From: Mytilus californianus
Lineage: Eukaryota > Mollusca > Bivalvia > Mytilida > Mytilidae
DNA: 64,000 bases
Direction of reading: 5' to 3'
NCBI RefSeq assembly: GCF_021869535.1
Contig: NW_026262734.1
Span: 92,571,285 to 92,635,284 of the forward strand
This document shows positions 23,058-35,286 of the stretch, piece after piece (position 1 is the stretch's first letter; each line of letters opens with the position of its first letter). Position numbers and translations under genes: made by a program. The notes beneath the pieces were generated by a model. It searched no databases. It worked only from the letters and a program-made list of their open reading frames with translations, and was not told where the DNA came from.

Positions 23058-23335
23058 TTACATGTATGTCGTAATTCAAATGTTCAAATACTTAAAACAT
23101 ATTTGATATATGTTTCCTGAAATGAAACCTTGTAATTTTCAGGTATTTTGTGAAAGATCAAACAATATTAATTAAAATTTTATGAATAACATTAACAGTA
23201 CCGGTTATACTACACCTGATGCGCATTTTGACAATAAATGTCTCTTTAGTGATGCTTAAGATTAATATATTTGAAAAATCAAAACCTTATGAAATAATTC
23301 TGGGTTGAGTGTAACTTACGTATTAAGGGGGCTCG
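23058..23335 (+). other. 3' untranslated region candidate (copy A), with a dispersed repeat
   Basis: It follows the receptor stop codon. AATAAA occurs at 23233-23238. 'acacctgatgcgcattttgac' to 'tagtgatgc' at about 23210-23260 is a dispersed repeat, also at about 44030-44080 and 45650-45690. The whole stretch is collinear with 45519-45780 in copy B. Confidence 0.45.
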
Positions 23336-23834
23336 AGGGTACAAATCCATTAAAAAAAAGAAGGATTTCGCTATTTTTTTCTATAAATGAACTTTATCAT
23401 ATAGTTTACAGAAAAATAAAATAAAAAAATGGGGTCACCATTCATCTAAGCTCACAATCTGACTTCAAAAGAAGCATGCATTTTTGTTAAGGTATTTTTT
23501 TCCTGTTGAACTAATAGGAGAAATAGAGGTAATATCGAAATTAAAAAGAACTAAATTACAGAAATCGCTTACTTATATTTTACAATTGTTTAGTTTAAGT
23601 ACAGCTTATTTGAAAAAAAAAATATAGGTCACCGATGAGTTAAGAAAGATATTTCAATTTTTAATGCAAAAATTGGCTTTTTTGCACAAAGGGAGATAAC
23701 TTGGAGCTTTTTCAATGATATAAACATTTCAAAAGTCATCTGGGGCCAAACCGAATTGATTTTTGAGGTTGATTTTTTGTATAATAAATAAAGACAAACT
23801 TGCATCTAACATAATTCAAATATTTTCGACACAT

Positions 23835-23865
<31 letters not shown>

Positions 23866-23868
23866 GGG
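23336..23868. repeat. Insertion present in copy A only, ending in T11 and G24 runs
   Basis: The A/B homology stops near 23335 and resumes near 23885 (matching B at about 46590). The inserted text has phrases of a short dispersed element (GGGGGCTCGAGGGTACAAAT at its start, AAAGGGAGATAACTTGGAGC inside). It ends in 11 T (23834-23844) and 24 G (23845-23868). No coding capacity. Confidence 0.5.
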
Positions 23869-24489
23869 AGAAATGAACTGTGTACTATTGAAGTTTATTT
23901 CTGTCTTTACTGTTATTAATCACAGGTAATGCAGGAATACTATTTGATTAGGAGTTCAGTGTACAATTCTCATTGTTGCTAAATTTTACAAATTTATTCA
24001 TGTAAAGTGGTTGACTCCTTTATATAATGATTATTTCTCGGCTGGGTTGATTTGAATTTCACAAAATTTGTAGTGGCGCATACGATTTCGACGTACGTAG
24101 TGTATTTGAAATACAAAATAACTTGTGTAGCTGCAAATGAGACAACAATAACGTTTAGTTCTGATATGTTGGGGAGCAATGATCTTACATTGACATGTAT
24201 GCAATGAAGGCTTGTTGTTTTTTTTTTAAATAAAGAAAAGGATCTTCATAAACATTTAATGCAAAGGTTAAAAACAATGTTTTGCCAAAAATGTTACTTG
24301 TCTCTTCACCAATATGTTTATCTTTTAAAATACAAAAGGAAGTAATAGGAGTTATCCCTGATGACAAAGAATGGAACGTGATTTGATGATGCAATTCCGT
24401 ATTTAAGTTAAAAGTAATATTATACATGTTATAAGGGTATGTCATGTGCTATTTCTGTTTACAACGGTTAATAAATGAATTATTTCAAA

Positions 24490-25550
24490 AACACATTTGC
24501 TACACCGGAGTTTTGAAGTCCACTTAGATTGAAACAGCCCTGGACGTGACTGTCTTATTGAGTAACTTTGAAAGTCACAAATAGATTCATATCACAAATG
24601 AAAACTTCTCTACCTATTTTGTTTTTTTTTATGGTAAGCGGAAGAAAAAAAACCCAATTAATATGTAATGCTAAACTGTGAAATTGATTTAGTTGTATGT
24701 TAAACACCTTTTGAATCGTCTCTTTTTTACCATAGTTTTAAATTGTTATGCTTTAAAATAACGATATTCAAATGGCCAATACATTTAAATTGATGGTATC
24801 TAACTAACTAGCTTATCTATCCCGTCAAATATGCTGGACGCCCGAATTCATTATTAAATATTCAACATATAGTAAATATTTCATATATTGTTTAGTAAAC
24901 TACTATACATTTCATTCACTGATTATTTACAAAAAGAAAACTAAAGAAAGCTCCTCTCCGTACCAAAGGTAATGACACACTGAGAATAAAACACAGAGAA
25001 AAAAAAGCCATATAATAAATGATGGTCATAAAAGCTCTAGAAACCTGTGTTCTCTGGCAGAAATACCTTTCTACAGTCTGTCTTATAGCGACACCATCAG
25101 ATATTGCGTTGATAATGCACTATCATTCTCAATCAACATATACTAGCCCGTCAACTATGCTGGACAATGAAATCTATTATTAATAGTCATTTGAAATTGA
25201 AATTCAGATATAAGAAATAGTCTTTGCCTTCAGCTTTGTGATGATTAATCTTTTTTAAAAATGTAATTTTGATGTGAACGCTTAACAGAACGGCTACAAA
25301 GTCCAATACAATTATATGTATACCTTCTCCCTGTAATGTTTTTGATTGGACAATTCCTTCTTAATAAACTGTTAATACAGACATTTTCCCACTATATTAG
25401 CTTTGTTATATTAAAGCGAATATAAAAAAAGGACGGCTACAAAGGCAAATACAATTATATGTATGCCTTCTACCTGTAATCGTTTTGATTACAAAACAAT
25501 CCTGATTGGACAATTCCTTCTTAACAAACCGTTAATACAGACATATTGTT
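24490..25550. other. Non-coding duplicated flank with an internal two-unit repeat
   Basis: It is collinear with 54525-55510. Within it, a segment of about 110 bases is repeated (25285-25395 and 25432-25545; ACAATTATATGTAT, GACAATTCCTTCTTAA, 'ccgttaatacagaca'). Copy B has the same two units (about 55200-55320 and 55385-55510), so this small duplication is older than the segmental one. Confidence 0.6.
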
Positions 25551-25551
25551 T

Positions 25552-25990
25552 GTATCGTTAGATGAAAACGGGGACAATACATGTATTTACACTATTAACG
25601 ACCGACAGATCTATACCATTCGTACATGTACACCACGTACGCTTTCCATAATCAATATAGGTAGTAAAGTCTTTGAATGTTGTTTTTGGCGAGACTTTTA
25701 TTTATTCTGGTTTTTTTGTATTTCATTCATAAAATTGTTTTATCGTAAAGGATAGTTTACAATCATAAACAACATATCCAAATCTTCGTATTGTCAAGGA
25801 AGTGTAGTAACATGAACATACTGACGATTAGTGTCAAATTACAATTTTTAACACTTAATTTTTTTTACGACCAAGCAGCCTTGAATCATTCAAACCATAT
25901 ATGTAAATAAAGGAAAACAATAGCAATCCAATGAGACTTAAAACGAAAAGATATACAGCTGTATCGTGCAAGCTCTTTAAAGTCATAAAT
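25552..25990 (-). pseudogene. Disrupted copy of the conserved minus-strand ORF (see 55523-55765)
   Basis: Read on the minus strand, the two halves of the 80-residue ORF of copy B are both present and open: the hydrophobic half (LFVLSLIGLLLFSFIYIYG) and the half starting TTFKDFTTYID. About 190 bases separate them (about 25685-25870). Either this is an insertion here or a deletion in copy B. The hydrophobic half differs from copy B by only a few bases in about 80. No family is recognised. Confidence 0.3.
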
Positions 25991-26219
25991 AACTTGCACA
26001 TAACAGTTGTTTGGTTGGGTTGTAGTTGTTAAGTATTAAATTTTCCAGTTAGTGTTTTGTAAACTGTCGTTAATACAAATTATATGCGTCGTGTTTTGAT
26101 TCAGCCACAGTTCTTTTTTCTATGCCTGAAACAGATTTCTATTGACAAATTGGTATTTTTTTCCTTTTCTTAATTTGAAATTTTGTCAGAATGGTTAATA
26201 GATTGATTTTGCCTTTTTC

Positions 26220-26405
26220 TTAATATAAAAAAGAAGATGTGGTATGATTGCCAATGAATAAATTCTTCACAAGAGGCCACATGATACAGAAAATAACAAC
26301 TATTGGTCACCATATGGCCTTTAACAATGAGCAAAACCCATACTACATAAACAGACATAGATAGCAAGTTCAAAGCAAAAACAACTAACAAAAAAAGCAT
26401 GCATC
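26220..26405 (-). repeat. ACCACATCTTC-tail element, inverted, adjacent to a retroelement end
   Basis: It starts GAAGATGTGGTATGATTGCC and continues with 'gatacagaaaataacaactat' and 'gcctttaacaatgagc'. The same block precedes the same retroelement 3' end at about 33970 and 56010, so the two may form a single element. Confidence 0.6.
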
Positions 26406-26469
26406 TAAGAATAAACTGTCAATCAGTTCACATCCAAAATCCAATGGATTTAGTGTTAAGATGTCACAA

Positions 26470-28260
26470 ACAGTCAGAGAAACCCATGACCTAGTGTAAT
26501 GCTAAGACACAGGTATCGACAGATTGTATAGCCCTGAATTTGCATATGTATATAAGAGTTATATTTAGTTTGCTTTCAATTTACTGATAACAAAATCAAT
26601 ATTAATACCAATAAAACAATAATCAAAGATATTATTACATTATTGAATTGGTAACCTTTTAGAATGAGTTTATTTAAAGGATCGATAAGTTTATCAGGAT
26701 CGTTTCTAAACTTCCGGGCACGGTAAACAACATCTCTGTAAAAATTAGGATGTGCTATCCCATTTGAAATAAGGTTTTTTACAGGTACAACAAAACGTCA
26801 AAACCAAATCTTTATATATATCTATGGAAGAATTTAGTAAAGGATTTAAGTAATTTGTTGTAAAGAAATCCCTGACTTAATAATTTACCGGTAATACATA
26901 GATTACATTCATTAAAATCCAAAACTTCACAACAGACTCGGGTATAGCGAACGAGTTGGGATATATAAACACCGTAAGATGGTGCCAAAGGAACATCACC
27001 ATCCAAAAAATTGGAAATTAACAACAAGGAACGAAAATTGTCCCCTTTGTCGTAAAATTTAGTGTGGAGTTACCCGTGTAAATAGATATAAGAAGGTGTG
27101 ATATGAGTGCCAATGAGACAACTCTCCAGCCAAGTTACAATTTGTAAAAGTAAACCATTATATGTCAAAGTACGGCCTTCAACACGGAGCCTTGTCTCAA
27201 GTCGAACAGCAAGCTATAAAAGGCCATAAAAATTACTAGTGAAAACCAGAAACGAGAAACACTTATGAAACAAACAAAAAAACGACAACTACTAAACATC
27301 AGGTTCCTGAAATATCTAAATCTAGGAAAGGACAGTTATGACCGCTTATTTTTTGTTCATTTTAAGTGAGTTCTTCTGGGTAAATTTCGGCAGTATATTA
27401 ACAAAATTCTTGATTATTTAACGAAAAAACTATCATCAAGATAACAGAAAGTGTTGTTGAATTAATAATTTAAATGCGGGTCTTTACTGAGTTTGGCCAT
27501 AAATTGTAATTCATAACAATACAAGAACAAGTCTGCTATTAAAGGGGTGTAATTAGTGCTTATAGGAATACCTACAACCTGTCGATACACTTTGTTGCCG
27601 AAAGGAACATAAATATTACCAAGGAAAAAATTAACAGCTTCAATCATCTCATAACACCGCCAATAAGTATATCTAGCACATTTTCCTTTCTTATTAGAGA
27701 AGAAGGCTACATAAGTTGCAGCAAATGTTGAGTAGGTAAGCAATACATGGGGACCTTTAAATGTTCAGAAGAGACCTTAAGCTGTGATGTGGTTATGATA
27801 TGTTTGTTTACTATATGACTCTCTGTAGAGCGCACGGACTTGAATGTAGATGAATTCAAAATTTCATTCTTAGAACGTGTAGTATTTATGTCATATCACC
27901 ACCACATTGTTGGCTGCTTTATCAGCCGGTACAAACACAAACCGCTTTGAAAGTTCTTGAATTTTATTTCTTTTTCTAGAAATAAGCGTATTATGTACTC
28001 TTTTATTTATTTCAGAGTTATTCTAAAAATGTGATATCTACAACAACATTCATACAACATTCATACAACATTCATACATTTATTTAAATAAGAACCAATT
28101 TCCCCGTGTAACCATTTTTTACAAAACGATGATAGGGTGTCTTTTGTGACACTTGTTCCTATCTATTTTAGACTGAGAACAATATTTTGTTCCTTTATTC
28201 AAAAAGCTTTTAACCTCTCTGTCATGAACGATATTGAGGTCCCCCGTAATAGCATAGAGA
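26470..28260 (-). pseudogene. Decayed reverse-transcriptase element, possibly Penelope-like
   Basis: Several minus-strand frames line up as one protein: TGDLNIVHDREVKSFL (about 28230), KIQELSKRFVFVPADKAANN (about 27950), YVPFGNKVYRQVVGIPISTN with PLIADLFLYCYE (27743-27462), GDVPLAPSYGVYISQLVRY (27027-26812), and a C-terminal part with LILKGYQF-type text near 26680. Stops and frameshifts separate them, and an inverted SINE-like copy (27060-27320) interrupts the expected catalytic YxDD region. The F-V-P-A-D-K-A and I-P-x-x-T-N motifs mark a reverse transcriptase of a type frequent in invertebrates. Assignment to Penelope-like elements is tentative. Confidence 0.7.
27060..27330 (-). repeat. SINE-like element inserted in the retroelement
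   Basis: An inverted copy of the element seen at 16400-16765: GAAGGTGTGATATGAGTGCC, 'aagtacggccttcaacac', 'aaccagaaacgagaaacac' and 'catcaggttcctga' in that order. It breaks the reverse-transcriptase frame and is therefore younger than the retroelement. Confidence 0.75.
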
Positions 28261-29089
28261 TACTATCTAAAATTCGACGATTCACAGTTTCAATTTAGAG
28301 AAGTATTATTTTCTACATTGACGTCTGATGTTACTGATGTATAATTTAAAATGAAACTTCTGCTTCTAACGCCACTTTATTTGAAACCCATGAAATATTG
28401 TGTTGATACAGGTGTTATGTGTTGATACAGGTGTTACACTTCACCGTTCAATATATACATGAAGATAAAACAATATGAAAAAACAACTTTATGACCTATT
28501 AGAAGTGTCAGTATTAAAATCAGGATATTTTATGAAAACTAGAAGAAATAATCACTGCTGGGATAGCTAAACTTTAAGATTATAAAGATTGTAGAATTAA
28601 TTCACAAGGAGGAGGAACTGAGTTAATAAATGATGTTATACACATTTGATCATTCTGAATACTAGTAATTTGTAATGTGTTTGAAAATGCATTTAAATAC
28701 AACAGAAAATACATACAAAATTCTAACAAAACCGAAACAGTATGTCAGTTTTTAAGGACTTTCACTTTTTTTACTTGGAGTGCATTTTTTTAAATACTTT
28801 TTATATGATAAGTTAGTGTTCTAAAGCTACTATGCAAATACACATGTGTGGCTACGATGACAAATCGATGATCGCCAAGTTGGTTACTTATTTCTTATTC
28901 CTTTTTCGTAACTTATTCCTTATTCGTTACATATTCCTTATTTTTTATAATCGTTACTTATTCCTTATTCGTTACTTTTTCATTATTCCTTATTTCTTAA
29001 TCGTTACTTTTTCATTATTCCTTATTCCTTATTCCTTATTCGTTACTTATTCGATTTAATATGTTTCCCCCATTTAAGGCTTTATTTAT

Positions 29090-30390
29090 TTTCTTATCTC
29101 TGGTAATAGTTATTGGTTTATCGAGGTGAAATTACCCTTTTAGGTATCCGTTTTTGCGCTCGACTGTTCCCCAGTTACTTATTCGCTACTTATATGCTTC
29201 TGCGATTTTTATACGTTGCACTTTTGTATTGCTTTATTTTAGTGTCTCTGGTGTTGGTTCTTGGTTTGAAGAAGTGAAATTACCCTATTAAAGCATGTGT
29301 ACCCGTTTCGGCGCTGTACTATACCCTATTACATTTTGCTACTTATTTGATCCTTATTCGATTTGTATACGTTGCACCATTTTACTGCGTTATTTTTATA
29401 TTTCTAGTGTTGGGTCTTGGTTCAAAGATGTTTAATTACACTATTTGCGCGAGTGTACCGTTTCTGCGCTCGACTGTACCTTGTTAATTATTCGCTTTAT
29501 ATACGTTGAATCTTTTAAATGCTTTCTTTTTTTTTATTTCTTTGTCTCTGGTCTTAGTTCGTGGTTCGTAGTGTTAAAATTACCCCCATTTGCGCATGTC
29601 TACCCCTTTCTGCGCTGTAATAAAACTTGTTATTTATTCGCTACTTATTTGAGCTTTATTCGATTTTGATACGTTTTGTCTATTTACTGTTTTATTTTCG
29701 TGTTTGGTTCTTGGTTCGCAGAGTTGAAATTACACTATGAACGCGTGTGTACAGTTACTGCGCTCGACTTATATCTTGTTTCTTTTTCGTTCCTTATTCG
29801 CTTTTTATATGTTGCATGTATTTAATTCTCTCTTATCTTTTATTTCTTTGTCTCTGGTGTTAGTTCGTGGTTTGCAGGAGCAAACTTACCCTATTAGCGC
29901 GTATGAACCTGTTTCAGCGCTCGACTGATACCCTGTTACTTATTCGTTTCTTATTTACTTTTTAAACGTTGCATATTTTTAATGCTTTCTTTTCTTGTTT
30001 CTGATGTAAGCTGTGGGTTTGTTCATGGAAAATAACCCCATTAGCGCGTATGTACCCGTTTACTCACTCAACTGATACCCTGTTACTTATTCGTTACTTA
30101 ACCGTTTATAATACGTTTCTGATACCTAATACCTTTTAAAAAAATCTTTTCGTTTTTTTTTTGTCTCTGGTGTTAGATATGGGTTTTTCGAGGTGAAAAA
30201 AAAAACTATTAGCGCGTATGTACCAGTTTCAGCGCTCGACTCATACCTTGTTACTTATTTGCTACTTATTTGTTCAATATTCTCTTTTAATACGTTGCAT
30301 CATTTGAATGCTTTCTTTTCTCTTTTTTCTTTCTCTGGTATTAGCTGTGGGTTCACAGAGGTAAAAACACACCCTTTTAACGAGATTTAA
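29090..30390 (+). repeat. About 150-bp tandem repeat, eight units
   Basis: The landmark GCGCTCGACTG or a variant recurs at about 29157, 29311, 29463, 29615, 29760, 29913, 30063 and 30230. Each unit also holds 'ttacttattcg', 'atacgttgca', 'tctctggtgtt' and 'tgaaattaccct...gcgcgt.tgtacc'. Units are diverged by substitutions and small indels. Short open frames across them are by-products. Confidence 0.9.
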
Positions 30391-30394
30391 CTCT

Positions 30395-31270
30395 TTTTTA
30401 TAATTCGGGTGCGTATATCCGGGGCAATTAATAAAAATAATAAAGCACCATAGACTGCAGCTATCTTCAAACAGGTCTAAACTACAAGGCTCAGGGTCTA
30501 AACCACTTGGTTGGGATCTTATCTGATAAAAACAACCCATTGGTCTACCAGACTTGGTGGTCCAATCTGAAAGTTGAAGATGTCCACCTATCTCATATAT
30601 TTATAAGCACCACCAAAAAAATAAAATAAATAAACACCACTGACTGCAGCTTTCTTCCAACATGTATAAAATGCAAGCCTTGTGGTCTAAACAACTTGGT
30701 TTAGTTCTAGTTTGATAAACATAACCCGTTGGTCTACCAGACTTGGTGGTCCAGTCTGCAAGTCGAAGATGTCCACCCATCTCATATCTTTATAGCACAT
30801 CACCCCTAAAAAACCATTAAGCGCTCTGGACTGTAGTTTTGTTTCAAAGTGTTTATAATGCAAGGCTCAACGTCTAAACCACTTGGTTGGGATCTTATCT
30901 TATAAACCCATTGGTCCACTAGACTTGGTGGTCCAGTCTGCAAGTTTATGATGACCACACATCTTATATATTTAAAAGCATAAAAAAGACATTAAGCAAC
31001 ACGGACTGCAGCTATCTTCGAATACGTTCAAAACGCAAGGTTCAGGATCTTAATCACTTTATTGTGGCCTTATATGGTGTCTATTGCCCATTCATCCACA
31101 AGACTTAGTGGTCCGGTCTACAAGGCTAGGATGTCCAGTCCTATAATGGTGCCTATCATGAAGCATATTTATGAGCACTACCAAAAATGAACTAAGCACC
31201 ATGAGTTGTAGCTATCATTCATAGCTTAAACAAGCAAGGTTCAGAGTCTAAATCACAGTGCTGTGGTCTA
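30395..31270. repeat. About 185-bp tandem repeat, about five units
   Basis: The landmark GACTGCAGCTATCTTC or a variant recurs at about 30454, 30643, 30828, 31003 and 31203. Each unit has 'taaaccacttggttggg', the imperfect hairpin GGTCTACCAGACTTGGTGGTCC-like text, and 'tatatttataagcacca'. The same array is at 57495-58200. Confidence 0.85.
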
Positions 31271-31694
31271 AAATACTTAAAAGAACAGGAACTTCAAAGC
31301 AATATAAGTACTTTGTACAATACTAGGTCGACTGAATTTATTCAACTTTATTTTGGGCATGTCATATCATATGGTTATCATATATAACAATTGCAACTCT
31401 TGAAGAGCAAATAAAAAAAAAAAAAAAGAAATCAAAGAAGTAACAGGGTACCAGTCAAGCGCGGAGACGGGAAATTCGTGCCAACAGGATAATTTCATCT
31501 GCACGAACCAATAACTAACACCAGAAACAAGAAAAAAAAGAAAGGAGATAATTTAAAAGAGGCAACGTCTAAAAAGCGAACAAGGAACAAATAAGTAACA
31601 GAGTATCACTAGAGCGTAAAAACTGGCACAAATGCGCTAACTGGTATTTTAACACCACGAATCCAGGACTAACATAAAAAACAGATCAACATTA

Positions 31695-32755
31695 ATAACA
31701 TTTTGGTTTTACTATACATCTTGACAACCATAACGAAATAATGTGTTTCTTATTTGACATGCCAAATTTTGTTTGTCACGAGGTTTAAATGTCGATCTTT
31801 CTAACATTTCTTGGTAGCAAGAATGTAAAATACAGTCATCTGTTTTCAATAACTTACACCAATATCTAAGCATTCTGCAATATCTCTCTATGTACAACGG
31901 GTATCTACATAATTCACTATATACAATATAATTAACAGTAGTTGTTTGTACTTTCAATATACGTTTTAAAAAGCTTAAATGAACTTTCGCAATAGTTTCG
32001 GCTTTGTGATGTCCCCAGACTTTACAACAATAACTGAATATACAAGATACACATGTGTCAAAAAGAGATAACAAAGTTTATTGGTTAAAACAATCGTCAT
32101 ATATTTTACTATATAAAATAAATACTGAGAATTGCTTTTCTACCCTGGTTTGGCTATATTTTCTGTGTATGTACAAAGTTACCATTGTATTTAAAAGTAT
32201 GCCAAGATATGTAAATGCATCACAAAATTCAATATCAACACCATTTAAGTACCATTTGCCAGTCGCTTTAACGAGTTCTCTATTTGTAAACATAACAATT
32301 TTGGTTTTAGACTAGTTAATATCTAAATTATACTCTGTAGAATATATGTCCAACTGTCTATCATCTTTTGTAAACCATCAATAGTTTCACTAAATAAAAC
32401 TGTATCATCTGCATACATAAGTAAATATAAATTAAGCATATTTAACTCATATGACTGACAACCTTGACTTATAAGCTCAGTTTCAATGTCATTAATATAC
32501 AAAGAATATAAAAGAGGAGATAATGATTCTCCTTGCATCAGTCCAACATTACTTTGGAAGAAATTTAAAAAATGTCCTTCCAGTTTAACACAAAGTTTAA
32601 TTTTGGCATACATAGATTTAATACCAGTTAATAGGTTTCCACTTATACCACATCTGATTAATCTTAACCACAACTTGAAATAAGATACACTATCAAATCT
32701 TTTTTCATAGTCTATGAAACAGGAATAAAATCGTGTTCCACTACGCAAAGACTTA
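31695..32755 (-). pseudogene. LINE reverse-transcriptase fragment (jockey/CR1-like), 5'-truncated
   Basis: On the minus strand the frame at 32748-32323 has RT motifs: FIDYEKRFDSV (motif A), GLMQGESLSPLLYSLYINDI (motif B) and YADDTVLFSE (catalytic motif C). It continues in other frames (32293-32078 with TYLGILLN; 32074-31712 with the C-terminal VWGHHKA and AKVHLSFLKRIL region). Stops between the frames and loss of the endonuclease and ORF1 show a dead, truncated copy. It has replaced the distal right arm of the foldback satellite in copy A. Confidence 0.8.
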
Positions 32756-32769
32756 AGAATTACCTTACA

Positions 32770-33960
32770 AAAAATCGCAACAGCCCTAACACATTATAAC
32801 ATTATAATAAAGTTTAACACAAACACTATAAAATGTAAATACATCTGTGGATAGGTCAGAAAACTCTTCTAATGTTTTAATGTCATTATTCCATTTCTGT
32901 AACTACATCATCAGATCTAAAAGAGTAACAAGTTAAAATAAATAATATATAATGATATGTTATAGTCATTAACAATTACAAACACCAAACACAAATCAAC
33001 TACTCTGTAATCATTCAGATTGTTATTGTTTGTATGTACGAATAAATAAAATAATGTTTCTGTTTTACAAAACCGCAATTAACTGTTAGAGCTCTGCATT
33101 AGATGTGACCAACAAGCATTTCTGTAAAGTCATCAAAATTGTATCCTAAGTACCAAAACAACTGATAGTATCTGCAAATGAATTCCAACTTTACAAGTTT
33201 GTCAAACATTTCTTTCCAGAATACGTTTTAGAAAAATTACCATTTTCTTAAGATTTTGCTTCTATCTTTTATGACTTACTTCGATCGCAGCTAATGAGTT
33301 GTGTGTAAACAAAACGCGCGTCTGGCGTACCAAATCATAAGCCTGGTATATATTTTGATAAGATTATATAATTTTGGATTGATCACCAAACTATCCCAGT
33401 AGTCAGTTCTTTTGTGTTGCAATGCAATTTAATGCATATCTTCATTTGCTGTAAGGGAACTTTTCATGAAAAGTTGAAATGTTCATAATGGTAAGGGTTT
33501 TTTCTTCTTCCAGACATCAAATGCCTTAGCCGTATTCTGCTAAAGTCTTAAGAATGTTCTGTTTGTAATGTTCACCGTATATGATATGGCCTTCACAATG
33601 TCTTGATTCGATAACAACTGATGATTCATATAAAGACAGAATTTGCATAGCATAGTATCTTCAATGAATATTTATAGCAGCGCCAAAATTTATGAAAAAA
33701 TCAAACAGTACTAGTATTATATAATTTGAAAGCTGCAGCAATAGTTTCATAAAAAATGTTATGTTCTTATGAAACAACAGCATATATATCTACGAGTTTA
33801 AATGTCGCTCTGATATCTTTCGCCCCTTTTTGATAAGAGAGAACACGATAATTTTCAATGTACCGAAACAACTTATATGTATTAAGTCACCGTTAAATAA
33901 TGTCAATTTTCAAATCACTGAATGAGATGTGTAACAAAAAGTTTTTGATCAACATATGCT
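32770..33960. repeat. Duplicated flank with the GCGCGTCTGGCGTAC repeat
   Basis: Collinear with 63058-63960. It includes AAATCGCAACAGCCC, 'taacaattacaaacaccaaacac' and 'accaacaagcatttctgtaaagtcatc', then at about 33295-33350 the core AAACGCGCGTCTGGCGTACC and at about 33390-33480 text of the same repeat. Minus-strand frames near 33530-33680 and 63790-63950 both encode YESSVVIESR-like text followed by GEH; this looks like a repeat-borne remnant. Confidence 0.65.
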
Positions 33961-33969
33961 ATATAAGAA

Positions 33970-34740
33970 AAATGGAAGATGTGGTATGATTACCAATTAG
34001 ATAACTCTCCACCAGAGACCAGATAACATAAAAATTAACAATTATAGGTTACCGATTTGCCTTCAACAATGAGCGAAACCCATAACGCCTAACAGTTATT
34101 AAAGGCCTCCAAATGACAAATGTAAACAATTCAAACGAAAAAATGAACGGTCTGATTTATGTACAAAGTAATGAACGAAAACAAATATGATATACATAAA
34201 TAAACAACAATAACTGAATTACAGGCTACAAACTTGGGACATGCACATACATAATGTTGTAGGGTTATAATTACAATAACGCAATGACGGGATGAAGTTT
34301 CGAAGCAAATCGATACAAAGCAGGAAGACATCTAACAAATAAACAAACGTGTCCGGGTATTTATACATCCCCAGTAAATAAAACAATAAGTATATATCTG
34401 AGAGTACTCGCAGTTACTGACAGTTAGTTCGAAGCAAATAACAACTAATAAAAGAAATCATGTATCTAAGAATAAAATATTAATCAGTACACATCCAACA
34501 TCCAATGGATTTAATGTAAAGACGTAATAAGAGTCAACGAAAACAACACGACCTTGTGCAGTGCCAGGTATCGACAGATGTGCATACGTATTTACAAATA
34601 ATATTTATCTTGATTTTAAAAATGATAACAATATCAACATTAATACCAATAAAAAAATTATTCAAAGATCTAATTACTATGTTGAATTGGTAACCTTTTA
34701 GAATAAAGTTTTCGAAGTTTACCCGGATATAATGCATTGG
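33970..34740 (-). repeat. 3' end of the reverse-transcriptase element (second copy)
   Basis: It begins with the inverted ACCACATCTTC tail and ends in the minus-strand frame with FILKGYQFN (about 34690), as in 26220-26700 and 56010-56500. It is a dead 3' fragment. Confidence 0.55.
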
Positions 34741-34744
34741 CAGA

Positions 34745-35160
34745 GATACTTTCTCTGTCGAAGTTCTCCTATCACGTTCTGTTTAAATTAGAGCAATTTC
34801 ATCAGTTCTTTAATCTTGATTTGTATAATAAAAATACATTTACATGTTTTGAAAATCGATAAACTACTAGTGCATCTATTTAAAATGTCTTATTAAATAT
34901 TACACGAGTAAAATTTGGATATTTGTTGGTTTGTAGTTGTCAACCTTAGTTCTCTTTGTAAGGGTTCTGTTGTTCATCGTTTGTGCTAGGTTTTTTTGTT
35001 TACCTCTTTTCATTCGTAAACTTGTAATATATCCACTAATCCTATTTTTTCATTTGAAACAAAATTAAGATGTCATAGCATTACGGATTAATGCCAAAAC
35101 TATTCAACGATAATTGCTTACAAACAATGATTTTGATGCAATACGTAGATGAAAATGATA
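34745..35160. other. Gene-free stretch
   Basis: Nothing supportable was seen. Confidence 0.4.
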
Positions 35161-35165
35161 ATTAC

Positions 35166-35286
35166 CTTTTACAATGCTTGTCCCGTGTCGTAAGCAGCTT
35201 GTTCAACAAAAAAGCTATTATTGACAAAATCACTATAATTCCACAAATAACCAACACGATATGTCCTACAGTATTGCGAGATGAAT
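35166..35286 (-). CDS. Candidate transmembrane exon of an unidentified minus-strand gene
   Basis: On the minus strand, a TTTTATTCGTAG acceptor precedes 35286, and the donor AAAAG|GTAATT follows 35166. The 121-base frame, entered in phase 1 and left in phase 2, encodes SSRN, a strong hydrophobic segment (IVLVICGIIVILSIIAFLL) and then the charged NKLLTTRDKHCK. The phase pattern, helix and basic flank resemble the transmembrane exon of a type I receptor. No partner exons were found nearby, so it could be an orphan or chance. No homology to exon 6 of the Ig gene is evident. Confidence 0.3.

Larger units (their letters stand above)
28868..31690. mobile_element. Foldback satellite structure, copy A
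   Basis: The left arm (28868-30390) starts GCCAAGTTGGTTACTTATTT, has a simple CTTATTCGTTA-type tract, then about eight plus-oriented units of about 150 bp. A core of about 185-bp units follows (30395-31270). The right arm has only one to two inverted units (31435-31680) before a LINE fragment replaces the rest. Copy B at 56505-62850 keeps a longer right arm, ending in the inverse of the left terminus. No protein is encoded. Confidence 0.7.
20591..33960. repeat. Segmental duplication, copy A
   Basis: Collinear blocks shared with copy B are: 20591-23335 with 42290-45780, 23885-24410 with 46590-46977, 24411-26700 with 54445-56500, foldback satellite 28868-31690 with 56505-62850, and 32770-33960 with 63058 to about 63960. 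Order and orientation are conserved. Differences are insertions in one copy or the other. The left edge is close to the start of the transmembrane exon: I see no homology upstream of it. Confidence 0.75.

Noticed and set aside
28832..30390. Open frames rich in Phe, Leu and Tyr
   Set aside because: They arise from the CTTATTCGTTA tract and the 150-bp satellite; the same applies at 56428-57401 and 61178-62847.
29090..30390. CRISPR-like array
   Set aside because: The units are about 150 bp, diverged and contiguous, without spacers, in animal DNA.
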